Shown here in pieces: positions 34,796 to 44,053 of a stretch of DNA of 64,000 nt. The stretch is from NCBI GenBank assembly GCA_902789395.1, contig CADANY010000002.1, forward strand, positions 124,001-188,000, given 5' to 3'. Under the pieces are notes generated by a model, which saw only the letters and a program-made list of their open reading frames with translations, had not been told where the DNA came from and ran no database searches. The stretch comes from an uncultured Bacteroidia bacterium (lineage in GTDB: Bacteria > Bacteroidota > Bacteroidia > Bacteroidales > UBA932). Both the position numbers and the translations under genes were made by a program. Position 1 is the first letter of the stretch, and each line of letters starts with the position of its first letter.

Positions 34796-37700
34796 AAGGA
34801 ATCAATCGATTGATCAGCAAGGCTGCAGGGGTTATGCTGCTCCTGCTCGTCCTTCCCGCCGCCGCGGCCATGGCTGCCGCAGAACGGCCGTTTTTACTCG
34901 ACCAGTCCTACTCCGTGACCTTGTCCGCCGACCGCATTTCGGTCGACAATGCCATGAAAAGGATCTCCACCCAAACCGGTATCGCCTTCTCATACAGTGC
35001 GAAGACGGGCGGTATCATACTCAACGACGTAGACGTCCGGCTTAAGAACGCCGAGGTCGAAACCATCCTTTCCTCCGTCCTGAAAGATACGGATATCGAC
35101 TGGATTGTCCGGGATAACATGATCGGGCTCTACTCGACCCGGTCTGAAGCGTCTTCGGACATCCCGTTTGCATCCGCCGGCCGTCAGGGCGAAGATCTTG
35201 TCCCCGTTTCCGGACGGATTCTTGACCAGGCGGGCAAACCGGTCCCGGCGGCTGCCGTCTATTCTCCGAAGAATACGGCGTGGTCCGCACTTTCCGACGA
35301 TAACGGCCGTTTCTCCCTGCGGGTCCCGAGGGGAGAGCGTCTGGTCGTTTCCCTTCTGGGCTACCAGGAGCAGGAACTTCTCGTCCGCGGTCCGATGACC
35401 GGACTGACGATAACGCTCGAAGAGTCTGTCAATGAGCTCGATGAGCTGGTCTTCGTCGGTTACGGCACGATGCGCCGCTCCCTCGTTACCAATGCCGTCA
35501 GCAAGATGACGATGGACGATAGCAAGCAGCGTCCGGTTACGTCTCCGACCGACCTCCTGAACGGCCGGGTCGCCGGCGTTACGTCCTTCGCTTCTTCCGG
35601 TGCGCTCGGTGCCGGCGAGAAAGTCAGTATCCGAGGCGCCTCTTCTATCCAGGCCGGCAATGATCCGCTCTATGTCGTCGACGGTGTCATCCTTGATGCG
35701 ACCAACGCCAATGCCTACAATTTCGGTGAGGCGATGAGCCCGCTGGCCGTTCTCAATACGAACGATATCGAGTCTATCGAAATCCTCAAGGATGCCGCTT
35801 CCGCCGCGATCTACGGATCCCGTGCATCAAACGGTGTCGTTGTCATTACGACAAAATCCGGTCGGGAAGGAAAGGGCAACGTCCGTCTCAACCTGACGAC
35901 GGGTATCAATCAGTTCCCGAATATCGGCAGGGTCCGGATGTCGACGGTAGAAGAATACTTGAAAGCCTACAACCAGGGTGTTGATAACTATAATGCGCAG
36001 ACCGGGAAAAACCAGGCGAAGCTCTCTCCGGACGGGCTGACCGATACGGACTGGCTTTCCTATGGTGTCCAGTTGGGTAATTTCACCAACGCAGACATCT
36101 CCCTCAGCGGCGGCAACAAGGCGACCAAGTATTATATCGGAGCCGCGGCCAACCATAATAAGGGTATCATCCAGACGAACTCCCTGGACAAGGTCAATTT
36201 CAACTCCAAGATCAGCCACCAGTTCAATTCCTGGATTGAAGCCGGAGCCAATACGACCGCCAATTACATGAAAAACCACCAGGTCCCGGGCGTAAGCATG
36301 GGGTCCATGATCCTCGGCCGCTGTATGCTCCAGCGTCCGTTCGACAAGGCTTACCACGATGACGGTACCTATACGGTCGGCGGCACGAGCGAACTGACCT
36401 ATCACAACCCGGCTTCGATCCTCAACGAAGCGAATGCCTATCTGGAGTCTTACCGTTTCCTCGGCAGCTACTATGTCACGCTCAAGTTCTTCCAGGACAA
36501 ACTGACCTTCAAGAACAACCTGAATATCGACTTCACACAGAATCACGACTATAAGAATTACTCTTCCAAGCATCCTTATGTCAAGAACTTCAATGTTGTA
36601 GATTATAACAAGTCGATCCGGAACCTGACCTTCGACAGCATCCTCAATTATAACGACAAGTTCGGTGATCTCGGGCTTAACGCCATGCTTGGACATTCTT
36701 TCCAGAGTATCTATGTGACGACATCCAATATGCTTGGGAAGACCGTTCCGTCCGATTCCTTCGATGTCATCTCCGCAACGGCATCTCTTGGGGACTATTC
36801 CGGAGACATTACGGAATATGCGATGGAGTCCTATTTCTCCCGTCTGAGCCTGAATTATCTCGGCCGGTATATCTTCACGGCGACCCTCCGTGCGGATGGA
36901 TCTTCCAAGTTCGCACCTGCTTTCGAGAGCCGCTGGGGATGGTTCCCTTCCGTCTCCGTCGGCTGGAATGTTTCCAGGGAGCCGTTCATGGAAAGCACCC
37001 GCAACGTCATCAGCGACCTCAAACTCAGGGCCAGCTATGGACAGACCGGTAACCAGGCCGGCATCGGGTATTATGCGTACCAGGCCAAGATGGCGGCCGG
37101 GTACAATTACAATGGAGCGAGCGGCGTTGCCGTCAGCGATTTCGGAAATCCGACCTTGAAGTGGGAGAAATCCGGCCAGTGGGATGCCGGCTTTGATATG
37201 AGCCTTTTCAAGGACCGGTTTACCGTAATCTTCGATGCGTACTACAAGCGCACCTCCGACCTGCTCTATAACAAGCCGATCCAGACTACGTCCGGCGTCA
37301 GCTCAATCCTGAGCAATGTCGGTTCCATGGAAAACAAAGGCGTCGAGCTTACCCTCGGAGGGAACTTCAACCTCGGCCCTGTCCACTGGACGACCAATCT
37401 CAACCTGGCACATAACACAAACAGGATCCTCTCCCTCATCGATGACGAGGATATCATCATCGGAAGTAACAACAATACCACCTACGGTACCCGCCGAATC
37501 CTCCGGGAAGGCCTTCCGCTTGGAACCTTCTTCCTCTACAAGCACGACGGACTTTATCAATCCGATGCGGAAGTCCCCGAGGCGCTTTACAAGAAAGGCT
37601 ATCGCGCCGGTGACATCAAGTACCGTGACGTTGACGGAAATGGAAACCTCGATGACAAGGATTGCATGCCGATGGGTCAGGTCACGCCGAAGATCCAGGG

Positions 37701-38187
37701 CGGATGGAGCAATACCTTCAACTGGGGCAACTGGGACCTGAATCTTTTCTTCACCTTCGCCTATGGCAACCAGGTCTATGCCGGCCAGGCGTTCAACTAT
37801 TCAAGGATCAGCTACAAGGCCAACTCCATGGCCAAGTATTCGACCCACTACTGGACGGAAGGCTCTTCTGAGAACTGGTACCCGCGCCCGTACTACAACG
37901 GTTCGCTCAACCAGCTCAACTCCGACTTCTTCCTCCACGATGCCTCGTTCCTGCGCCTGCGCAACGTTTCGCTCGCCTACAACCTTCCTTCTTCGGTTGC
38001 CAAGCGGATTGCCATGAAAGCCCTTCGGATCTATGCTTCCGTCGACAACGCTTTCCTGCTGACCCCGTATGACGAAGGCTGGGACCCTGAAGTCAACACG
38101 AATAACGACGCCCGTTATATTGCGGTCGACAATTTCAACATCCCGCAGCCCCGCGTCTATACGCTCGGATTCAATATCACCTTTTAA
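34792..38187 (+). CDS. SusC/RagA TonB-dependent transducer with N-terminal STN domain
   Basis: An 1131-residue outer-membrane transporter. After the signal peptide comes an STN signalling domain (about 38-118, with ISVDNAMKRISTQTGIAFSYS), a carboxypeptidase-D regulatory-like domain (about 138-210), the junction LDELVFVGYGT, the plug with LKDAASAAIYGSRASNG, and a full barrel ending in Phe (LGFNITF). The STN domain is absent from the other SusC proteins here and fits the FecR and sigma genes directly upstream. Its substrate is probably related to the phosphodiester glycosidase and EEP-fold genes that follow. Confidence 0.94.
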   Translation: MKGINRLISKAAGVMLLLLVLPAAAAMAAAERPFLLDQSYSVTLSADRISVDNAMKRISTQTGIAFSYSAKTGGIILNDVDVRLKNAEVETILSSVLKDTDIDWIVRDNMIGLYSTRSEASSDIPFASAGRQGEDLVPVSGRILDQAGKPVPAAAVYSPKNTAWSALSDDNGRFSLRVPRGERLVVSLLGYQEQELLVRGPMTGLTITLEESVNELDELVFVGYGTMRRSLVTNAVSKMTMDDSKQRPVTSPTDLLNGRVAGVTSFASSGALGAGEKVSIRGASSIQAGNDPLYVVDGVILDATNANAYNFGEAMSPLAVLNTNDIESIEILKDAASAAIYGSRASNGVVVITTKSGREGKGNVRLNLTTGINQFPNIGRVRMSTVEEYLKAYNQGVDNYNAQTGKNQAKLSPDGLTDTDWLSYGVQLGNFTNADISLSGGNKATKYYIGAAANHNKGIIQTNSLDKVNFNSKISHQFNSWIEAGANTTANYMKNHQVPGVSMGSMILGRCMLQRPFDKAYHDDGTYTVGGTSELTYHNPASILNEANAYLESYRFLGSYYVTLKFFQDKLTFKNNLNIDFTQNHDYKNYSSKHPYVKNFNVVDYNKSIRNLTFDSILNYNDKFGDLGLNAMLGHSFQSIYVTTSNMLGKTVPSDSFDVISATASLGDYSGDITEYAMESYFSRLSLNYLGRYIFTATLRADGSSKFAPAFESRWGWFPSVSVGWNVSREPFMESTRNVISDLKLRASYGQTGNQAGIGYYAYQAKMAAGYNYNGASGVAVSDFGNPTLKWEKSGQWDAGFDMSLFKDRFTVIFDAYYKRTSDLLYNKPIQTTSGVSSILSNVGSMENKGVELTLGGNFNLGPVHWTTNLNLAHNTNRILSLIDDEDIIIGSNNNTTYGTRRILREGLPLGTFFLYKHDGLYQSDAEVPEALYKKGYRAGDIKYRDVDGNGNLDDKDCMPMGQVTPKIQGGWSNTFNWGNWDLNLFFTFAYGNQVYAGQAFNYSRISYKANSMAKYSTHYWTEGSSENWYPRPYYNGSLNQLNSDFFLHDASFLRLRNVSLAYNLPSSVAKRIAMKALRIYASVDNAFLLTPYDEGWDPEVNTNNDARYIAVDNFNIPQPRVYTLGFNITF

Positions 38188-38199
38188 GCAGCCTGCGAT

Positions 38200-39519
38200 A
38201 TGAAAACCAAAACAGCGATTATATTGGGCTTTGCCGCCCTTCTTTCCCTCTCCTGTAACAAAGACCTGGACCTGTATCCGCATTCCTCGGTTTCCCCGGA
38301 CGGCGTAACGGTCTCTGATCTTCCTTCGATGCGGACAGGCATGTATAACCGGGTCCAGACCGACCCTTCCCTGTATACCTATATCGGCTTCGACTTCCTC
38401 GGCGGCGACATGATCTACTCCCAGTCCGCCTCCCCTGCCCAGACAATCCAAACCTATATGACGGCAACCAGCGGTCATATGTCCAATCCCTGGAACGGTA
38501 TCTATGAGGCGCTCTACCAGGTCAATAATGTCCTGCATGTCTGTGAGCGGTTCCCGGAGGACGCCAACGCAAACCTCTATGCCGGCGAGTGTCATTTCTT
38601 CCGGGCCCTCCTCTATACCGACCTTGTCATCCGTTATGGCGATGTTCCTCTCCTGAAGGAGAATACGGTCGAAAAGGTTGCCCGCGCCCCGAAAGCAGAG
38701 GTCTGGAGTTTCATTGACGGGGAAATCGCCCTGGCAGAGAAAATGGTGACGACCAAGAAGTCCGACTATATGGTCTCCGCCGACGCCGTCCAGGCCCTCA
38801 AGGCCCGCGTCCTTCTCTATGAAGGCAAGAAGGCCGAAGCCGCCAGGGTTGCCGAGGCGCTGATCGCCTCCGGCCGTTATTCCCTGGACGACCCCGACAA
38901 TATCTGGGGAACGGTTTCCGGACGCCAGGAAGCGTCTGCCAACAAAGAAAACATCTTCTCCTTCGCAAATGTCGCGACGGAAGACGGCTTCTATCTCGGG
39001 ACCCAACTCTTTACTTACGGCTATGTCAACGGTGGCGGCGGCTGGTACTATCTGACAGATGAATTCTATGCCTCCTTTGAAGAGAACGACATCAGAAAGA
39101 CGAAATATATCTATGTAGAGTCTACCGATCCGAAGATCCAGTATCACTACTGCCTCAACAAGTATCGCGGCGGGCAGAAATTCACCAGTCCGATTCCGGT
39201 TTTCCGTATTTCAGAGATGTATTTCATCGCCGCGGAAGGACAGGGGGTAGCCGGCATGAAGCGCCTGAACGAGTTCCGCGCGACCCGCGGGCTGGGCCCG
39301 GTCACGGTTTCTACGGAAGCCGAAGCCCTCGATGCCGTCCTGAAGGAACGTCAGCATGAACTCGTCGGTGAAGGACACCGCTGGTATGACCTGGTCCGTA
39401 CCGGGAAGTTCGTCAGCACGATCCATTCTCCGGAAGTCCAGGATTTCCATTGCCTGTTTGCCATTCCGCAGACCCAGATTACGATCAATGACCTGCTGAC
39501 CCAGAATCCGGTGTACTAG
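38200..39519 (+). CDS. SusD/RagB-family lipoprotein
   Basis: A 439-residue SusD (lipobox SLSC, Cys19), the smallest of the four in the window. It has the TPR-like GECHFFRALLYTDLVIRYGDVPLL block and the C-terminal RQHELVGEGHRWYDLVRTGKF, which is typical. It begins 12 bases after its SusC partner and ends one base before the phosphodiester glycosidase, so substrate capture and cleavage are encoded together. The short length suggests fewer surface loops and perhaps a small or simple ligand. Confidence 0.92.
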   Translation: MKTKTAIILGFAALLSLSCNKDLDLYPHSSVSPDGVTVSDLPSMRTGMYNRVQTDPSLYTYIGFDFLGGDMIYSQSASPAQTIQTYMTATSGHMSNPWNGIYEALYQVNNVLHVCERFPEDANANLYAGECHFFRALLYTDLVIRYGDVPLLKENTVEKVARAPKAEVWSFIDGEIALAEKMVTTKKSDYMVSADAVQALKARVLLYEGKKAEAARVAEALIASGRYSLDDPDNIWGTVSGRQEASANKENIFSFANVATEDGFYLGTQLFTYGYVNGGGGWYYLTDEFYASFEENDIRKTKYIYVESTDPKIQYHYCLNKYRGGQKFTSPIPVFRISEMYFIAAEGQGVAGMKRLNEFRATRGLGPVTVSTEAEALDAVLKERQHELVGEGHRWYDLVRTGKFVSTIHSPEVQDFHCLFAIPQTQITINDLLTQNPVY

Positions 39520-39520
39520 T

Positions 39521-40366
39521 ATGGAGTGGAAACGTTTGTTCCTGGTTGCATCGGCGGCATGGCTGCTGATGCAACCGGGTTTATCTGCACAGTCCCGGGC
39601 CGACTCGCTCGCATGGAACGGAGCGAAGTGGGAGTGGACCGATCTCGGGAAGGGCGCCCGCGCGGCAACCGTCCAGCTGAATCTTTTTGACAGCGTCCAG
39701 TCCATCTCGATCGTCGAGTTTCCCGCCCGTCGGTTCCGTCCGGTCCTGGTCCATGCTCCGGGAGCCGAATGCGCTACGACAGATACCCTTGCCATGCGCA
39801 GCAGGGGGCGCTTTGCGATCAACGGCAGCTATTTCAATATGAAACGGCTGGTTCCCCATACCTTCTTCGCCCTGAATCACAAGGTTGTCGGGGAGTCCCC
39901 TTCAAAGGAGATGACCCGCTCGAACGGCATCCTGGCCCTGAAGGGACGGAAGATGGAAATCTTTCCGTATGATACCCTCAGGAACGATTATTACCGGCGC
40001 CATTACAAGGCGGCTATTGCAACGGGCCCGATCCTGCTGAAGGATGGCGTTCCCGGCTCTTTCCGGGAGGGCTGGTCGTTTGCCGAGATGCGTCATCCCC
40101 GTTCCATGGTCGGATGGCGGCCGGACGGAACGGTCTGCCTTGTCGTTATCGACGGCCGTTTCCCGGGGCAGGGAGAAGGGATGACTCTCCCGGAAATGAT
40201 TGCACTTTGCCGCCTTCTCGGGCTTGAGGACGCCATCAACCTGGACGGCGGCGGCTCTTCGACGCTCTGGACCGACCGGACGGGGATCCTGAATCATCCG
40301 TATGACAACCATCATTTTGACCACAAAGGAGCCAGAAGGGTCCCGAACGCTCTTGTGATTCGCTAA
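39521..40366 (+). CDS. Phosphodiester glycosidase-family protein, exported
   Basis: A 281-residue protein with a Sec signal peptide (cleavage after GLSA, about residue 23). The rest is a single NAGPA-like domain: RFAINGSYFNMK (about 106-117), ATGPILLKDG (about 167-176) and the signature AINLDGGGSSTLW (about 238-250). It is a second member of the family represented by 31883-33118, without the BIG2 domain. The expected reaction is cleavage of a sugar from a phosphodiester. It starts one base after the SusD stop, so its role in the SusC/SusD system is well supported by position. Confidence 0.87.
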   Translation: MEWKRLFLVASAAWLLMQPGLSAQSRADSLAWNGAKWEWTDLGKGARAATVQLNLFDSVQSISIVEFPARRFRPVLVHAPGAECATTDTLAMRSRGRFAINGSYFNMKRLVPHTFFALNHKVVGESPSKEMTRSNGILALKGRKMEIFPYDTLRNDYYRRHYKAAIATGPILLKDGVPGSFREGWSFAEMRHPRSMVGWRPDGTVCLVVIDGRFPGQGEGMTLPEMIALCRLLGLEDAINLDGGGSSTLWTDRTGILNHPYDNHHFDHKGARRVPNALVIR

Positions 40367-40373
40367 AAATCAT

Positions 40374-40381
40374 TATTTTTG
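40374..40381 (+). promoter_or_regulatory. Candidate -7 element for the EEP-fold gene
   Basis: TATTTTTG, a perfect TAnnTTTG box, lies four bases before the ATG at 40386. It implies a separate and near-leaderless transcript for the downstream gene. Confidence 0.5.
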
Positions 40382-40385
40382 CAGC

Positions 40386-41354
40386 ATGAGAATCTGGAAA
40401 CATTTTATCCTTGCAGCAGCGGCGCTTGCCGGTCTGCTCCCGTCCCTTTTTGCCCAGGAGACGGCCCGTCGGCCGCTCCGGATCCTTTATTGGAACATCC
40501 AGAACGGCATGTGGTCCGACCAGGGCAACAATTATGACAACTTCGTTGCCTTTGTCCGTGAACTGGATCCCGATATCTGCATCTGGGCCGAGGCGGAATC
40601 CCGGTACAGGACCGATACGGATACCAAGATGGCCGGCTGCGAAGAGGCCTATCTTCCCTATAACTGGGATCTTCTCGCGCAGCGGTACGGACACAGTTAC
40701 TCCGTCCTTGCGGGCAAGCGGGATACCTTTCCGCAGGTCATTACATCGAAATATCCTGTCCGGACCCTCAAGCGGATCAACGGGAATGGGAAAGATATCA
40801 TCGTCGTCCATGGGGCCGGCCTTGCGGAAGTCGACGTTGACGGAACCCCGATCCGGTTCGTGACGCTCCACACCTATCCGTTCAAGTACGCCTATCTGGC
40901 TGAGGATCGGGCGAAAAGCGAGGCTGAACAGGGGGGAGATGTCTTCCGGGCCCAGGAGATGGAATATATCTGCAGGCAAACCCTTCTCGCCGAAGATCCC
41001 GCCGGGGAGGGACTCTGGATGATGGTCGGGGATTTCAACGCTATCTCCCGGGTCGATAATGACCATTATAAGCGCCCGGAGAACGACAAGGCGTTCCTGG
41101 TCCATGATTATATCAGGGCTTTCACGCCCTATGTCGATCTTATCAAGGAATGGTATCCGGATTCTTTCGAGCCCACGACCCTTTCCGGACGGCGGATCGA
41201 TTTCATGTACCTGACGCGTCCCCTGTTCGAGAAAGTCCGGTCAGCAAAAGTCCTTCGGGAGGGCTTTGCCAAGAATTGGCGCGATCCCCGCGATCTCCAT
41301 GGCTTCTGCCATCCCTCCGACCACTATCCCATCCTTGTTGAGGTGGAATTGTAG
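40386..41354 (+). CDS. Endonuclease/exonuclease/phosphatase-fold hydrolase, exported
   Basis: A 322-residue protein with a Sec signal peptide (about 1-23, ending SLFAQ). The EEP fold is shown by LRILYWNIQNG (about 33-43), an Asp/Glu pair in ICIWAEAES, the catalytic VGDFNAIS block (about 216-223) and the terminal SDHYPILVEVEL (His acting as base). The family covers nucleases, sphingomyelinases and inositol-phosphate phosphatases. Export and context favour a phosphoester of a glycan, lipid or nucleic acid as substrate. It has its own promoter but lies 19 bases after the phosphodiester glycosidase, so it may also be read through. Confidence 0.85.
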   Translation: MRIWKHFILAAAALAGLLPSLFAQETARRPLRILYWNIQNGMWSDQGNNYDNFVAFVRELDPDICIWAEAESRYRTDTDTKMAGCEEAYLPYNWDLLAQRYGHSYSVLAGKRDTFPQVITSKYPVRTLKRINGNGKDIIVVHGAGLAEVDVDGTPIRFVTLHTYPFKYAYLAEDRAKSEAEQGGDVFRAQEMEYICRQTLLAEDPAGEGLWMMVGDFNAISRVDNDHYKRPENDKAFLVHDYIRAFTPYVDLIKEWYPDSFEPTTLSGRRIDFMYLTRPLFEKVRSAKVLREGFAKNWRDPRDLHGFCHPSDHYPILVEVEL

Positions 41355-41355
41355 G

Positions 41356-43986
41356 TTATAACCCCAACTCCTCTTTCATGCCCCGCAGAAGGTCGAAGGC
41401 CTGAAGCGGGGTCATGTTGTTGATGTCGGCGTCGCGAAGGCGGTCCCGGAGGGATTCGAGAAGCGGGTCGTCCAGCTGGAACATCGAGAGTTGGATCGAG
41501 CCGTCCCGTTCGACGTGCCCTTCTTTGGTATTGTGCGGTTTGACGGGCCGCTGGGAAAGCTGCTGGACCTTCTCAAGCTGGGCCGCGTTCTCGAGGGATT
41601 TGAGGGTCTGTTCCGCCATTTCGAGGACCTCCTTCGGCATGCCGGCCATCCGGGCTACGTGGATACCGAAACTATGCGCCGTTCCGCCTTCCCGCATCTT
41701 GCGGAGGAACACGACCTCCCGCCCGACTTCCTTGACGGCGATATGGAAGTTCTTAACCCGGGGATAGATCTCTTCCAGGTCGTTGAGTTCATGATAGTGG
41801 GTGGCGAAAAGGGTCTTCGCCCCCTTCCCGTATTCATGGATGTACTCGACGATGGACCGGGCGATCGACATACCGTCGTAGGTCGAGGTTCCGCGTCCGA
41901 TTTCGTCCAGCAGGACCAGCGACCGGGCGGACAGGTTGTGCAGAATCATGGACGTCTCCAGCATCTCGACCATGAAGGTTGATTCGCCGCGGGAGATGTT
42001 GTCCGTCGCTCCGACTCGGGTGAAGATTTTGTCGAAAACGCCGATCCGGGCGCTTTCCGCCGGGACGAAGGATCCGATCTGAGCGAGGAGGACAATCAGG
42101 GCGGTCTGCCGCAGAAGGGCGGACTTACCGGCCATGTTGGGGCCCGTCAGGATGATGATCTGCTGCGTCTTGGAGTCCATGTATACGTCATTCGGGACGT
42201 ACTCTTCGCCCGGCCCCATGAGGGTCTCGATGACAGCGTGCCGTCCTGCCTTGATATCTATGGAGTCGCTTTTGTCCATGACCGGCCGGCAGTAATTCCG
42301 GAGGTTGGCCTGATCCGCGAAAGAGCAGAGCACGTCGAGTTTGGCGACGATACGGCAGTTTTTCTGGATCGCGGCGATCTCCCCTTGGACCTTCTCGATC
42401 AAGGCGCCGTAGAGCCGGGTCTCAATTGCATAGATCCGCTCTTCGGCGGTCGTTATTTTCTCTTCGTACTCTTTGAGTTCCTCGGTAATGTACCGTTCTG
42501 CATTGACCAGGGTCTGTTTCCGGACCCACTCCGGCGGAACCTTGTCCTTGTGCATGTTCCGGACCTCGATGTAGTAGCCGAAGACATTGTTGAAAGCGAT
42601 TCTCAGTGAAGGGATTCCGGTCCGTTCCGACTCCCGCTGCTGCATCTGGAGGAGGTAGTCCTTCCCGCCGGTCGAAATTTGCCGGAGTTCGTCCAATTCG
42701 GAATCGATCCCCCCGGCGATAACCGGTCCCTTGCCGATCTGGACGGCGGATTCCGGGTCCATCACCCGCTGGATCTCCTTCCGGAGCGCCTCGCAGGATG
42801 CCATGCCGCCGAGAAGTTTTTCGAGGGATTCATTGCCCTTGAGATTCTCCCGAAGCGGCTCCATGGACGCAAGTCCCCGGCCGAGCTGGAGCATTTCCCG
42901 GGGGTTGACCTTCCCGGTGGCGACCCGTCCGAGGATCCGTTCCAGGTCCCCGATGTTCCCGAGGGTCTCCATCGTTTCTTCGAGGAGTTCGGCGTTGTCT
43001 TTCATGAACCCGACGATCTCGTAGCGCCGCTCCAGCTCCTTCAGATCCATGATCGGGAGCGCCAGCCACTGCCGGAGCATCCGGGCACCCATCGGGGTGG
43101 AGCACCGGTCGATCGTCTGGATGAGGGAAACGCCCTCCCCGCCGGAGGCGCTGGCGAAAATCTCCAGATTCCGGATCGTAAAGCGGTCCATCCAGACGAA
43201 CTTCCCTTCGTCGATACGGCCGAGGGAGCAGATGTTTTTCAGCCCGGTATGGCAGGTCTGTTCGAGATAAACTATCAGGGCACCGGCGGAGCAAACCCCG
43301 AGCGGATACGGATCGACGGCAAAGCCTTTCAGGGAATCTACGCCGAGCTGACGGCAGAGTTTTTTGACGGCGGCGTCGTAGACAAAAGCCCACTCGTCGA
43401 TACTGGTCGTATAATAGGCACCGAAGCGGTCTTTGACTCCTTTCTCGTAGCCCCGCTGGACGATCAGTTCCCGCGGGTGGAGAGAACTCAGCAGGGTTGC
43501 GATATAATCGAGATTACCCTGGGCGAGCAGGAACTGGCCCGTAGACGCGTCCAGGAATGCCGCTCCGCACTGATCCTTTTCGAAGGTCAGGCCGCAGAGG
43601 AAATTGTTTTCTTTCTGTTCAAGGGTGCCGGCATTGAAGGAAATGCCGGGCGTGACGATTTCCGTAACGCCCCGTTTGACCAGTTTCTTGGCGAATTTGG
43701 GATCTTCCAGCTGGTCGCAGACGGCGACTTTCATCCCGGCCCGGATGAGTTTCGGGATATAATTGTCGATGGCATGGTGGGGGAAGCCCGCCATTGCAAC
43801 AGGTCCCTTCTCTCCGTTCGATTTTTTGGTCAGGACCAGTCCGAGGATCTTGGACGCTTTTTCCGCATCGTCGGAATAGAGCTCATAGAAATCCCCGACC
43901 CTGTACAGGAGAAGGGCCTCGGGGTATTGGGCTTTCGTCTCGAAATATTGTCGGATAAGCGGAGTATCTTCTGCCGTCTTTGCCAT
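41356..43986 (-). CDS. mutS: DNA mismatch repair protein MutS
   Basis: An 876-residue MutS of normal length. The mismatch-reading Phe-x-Glu motif is in GDFYELY (Phe33, Glu35). The ATPase domain has Walker A GPNMAGKS (about 610-618), the Walker B/signature LVLLDEIGRGTSTYDG, and the D-loop His in ATHYHEL. The C-terminal region ends with the helix-turn-helix dimerisation segment (NNMTPLQAFDLLRGMKEEL). It is a housekeeping gene lying between two glycan loci, convergent with the EEP-fold gene (one base between stops) and divergent from the SusR-like regulator. Confidence 0.97.
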   Translation of the reverse strand: MAKTAEDTPLIRQYFETKAQYPEALLLYRVGDFYELYSDDAEKASKILGLVLTKKSNGEKGPVAMAGFPHHAIDNYIPKLIRAGMKVAVCDQLEDPKFAKKLVKRGVTEIVTPGISFNAGTLEQKENNFLCGLTFEKDQCGAAFLDASTGQFLLAQGNLDYIATLLSSLHPRELIVQRGYEKGVKDRFGAYYTTSIDEWAFVYDAAVKKLCRQLGVDSLKGFAVDPYPLGVCSAGALIVYLEQTCHTGLKNICSLGRIDEGKFVWMDRFTIRNLEIFASASGGEGVSLIQTIDRCSTPMGARMLRQWLALPIMDLKELERRYEIVGFMKDNAELLEETMETLGNIGDLERILGRVATGKVNPREMLQLGRGLASMEPLRENLKGNESLEKLLGGMASCEALRKEIQRVMDPESAVQIGKGPVIAGGIDSELDELRQISTGGKDYLLQMQQRESERTGIPSLRIAFNNVFGYYIEVRNMHKDKVPPEWVRKQTLVNAERYITEELKEYEEKITTAEERIYAIETRLYGALIEKVQGEIAAIQKNCRIVAKLDVLCSFADQANLRNYCRPVMDKSDSIDIKAGRHAVIETLMGPGEEYVPNDVYMDSKTQQIIILTGPNMAGKSALLRQTALIVLLAQIGSFVPAESARIGVFDKIFTRVGATDNISRGESTFMVEMLETSMILHNLSARSLVLLDEIGRGTSTYDGMSIARSIVEYIHEYGKGAKTLFATHYHELNDLEEIYPRVKNFHIAVKEVGREVVFLRKMREGGTAHSFGIHVARMAGMPKEVLEMAEQTLKSLENAAQLEKVQQLSQRPVKPHNTKEGHVERDGSIQLSMFQLDDPLLESLRDRLRDADINNMTPLQAFDLLRGMKEELGL

Positions 43987-44009
43987 AATTCAAACCTTGG
44001 AAAATCATA

Positions 44010-44017
44010 CAAATTTA
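44010..44017 (-). promoter_or_regulatory. Candidate mutS -7 element
   Basis: The complement reads TAAATTTG, a perfect TAnnTTTG box 23 bases before the mutS ATG. Confidence 0.5.
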
Positions 44018-44028
44018 ATACTTTTTCT

Positions 44029-44036
44029 TATATTTA
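44029..44036 (+). promoter_or_regulatory. Candidate -7 element for the SusR-like regulator
   Basis: TATATTTA, one base off TAnnTTTG, lies 17 bases before the ATG at 44054. It is only 11 bases from the divergent mutS box. Confidence 0.35.
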
Positions 44037-44053
44037 CGGCCGGATAACACTTG

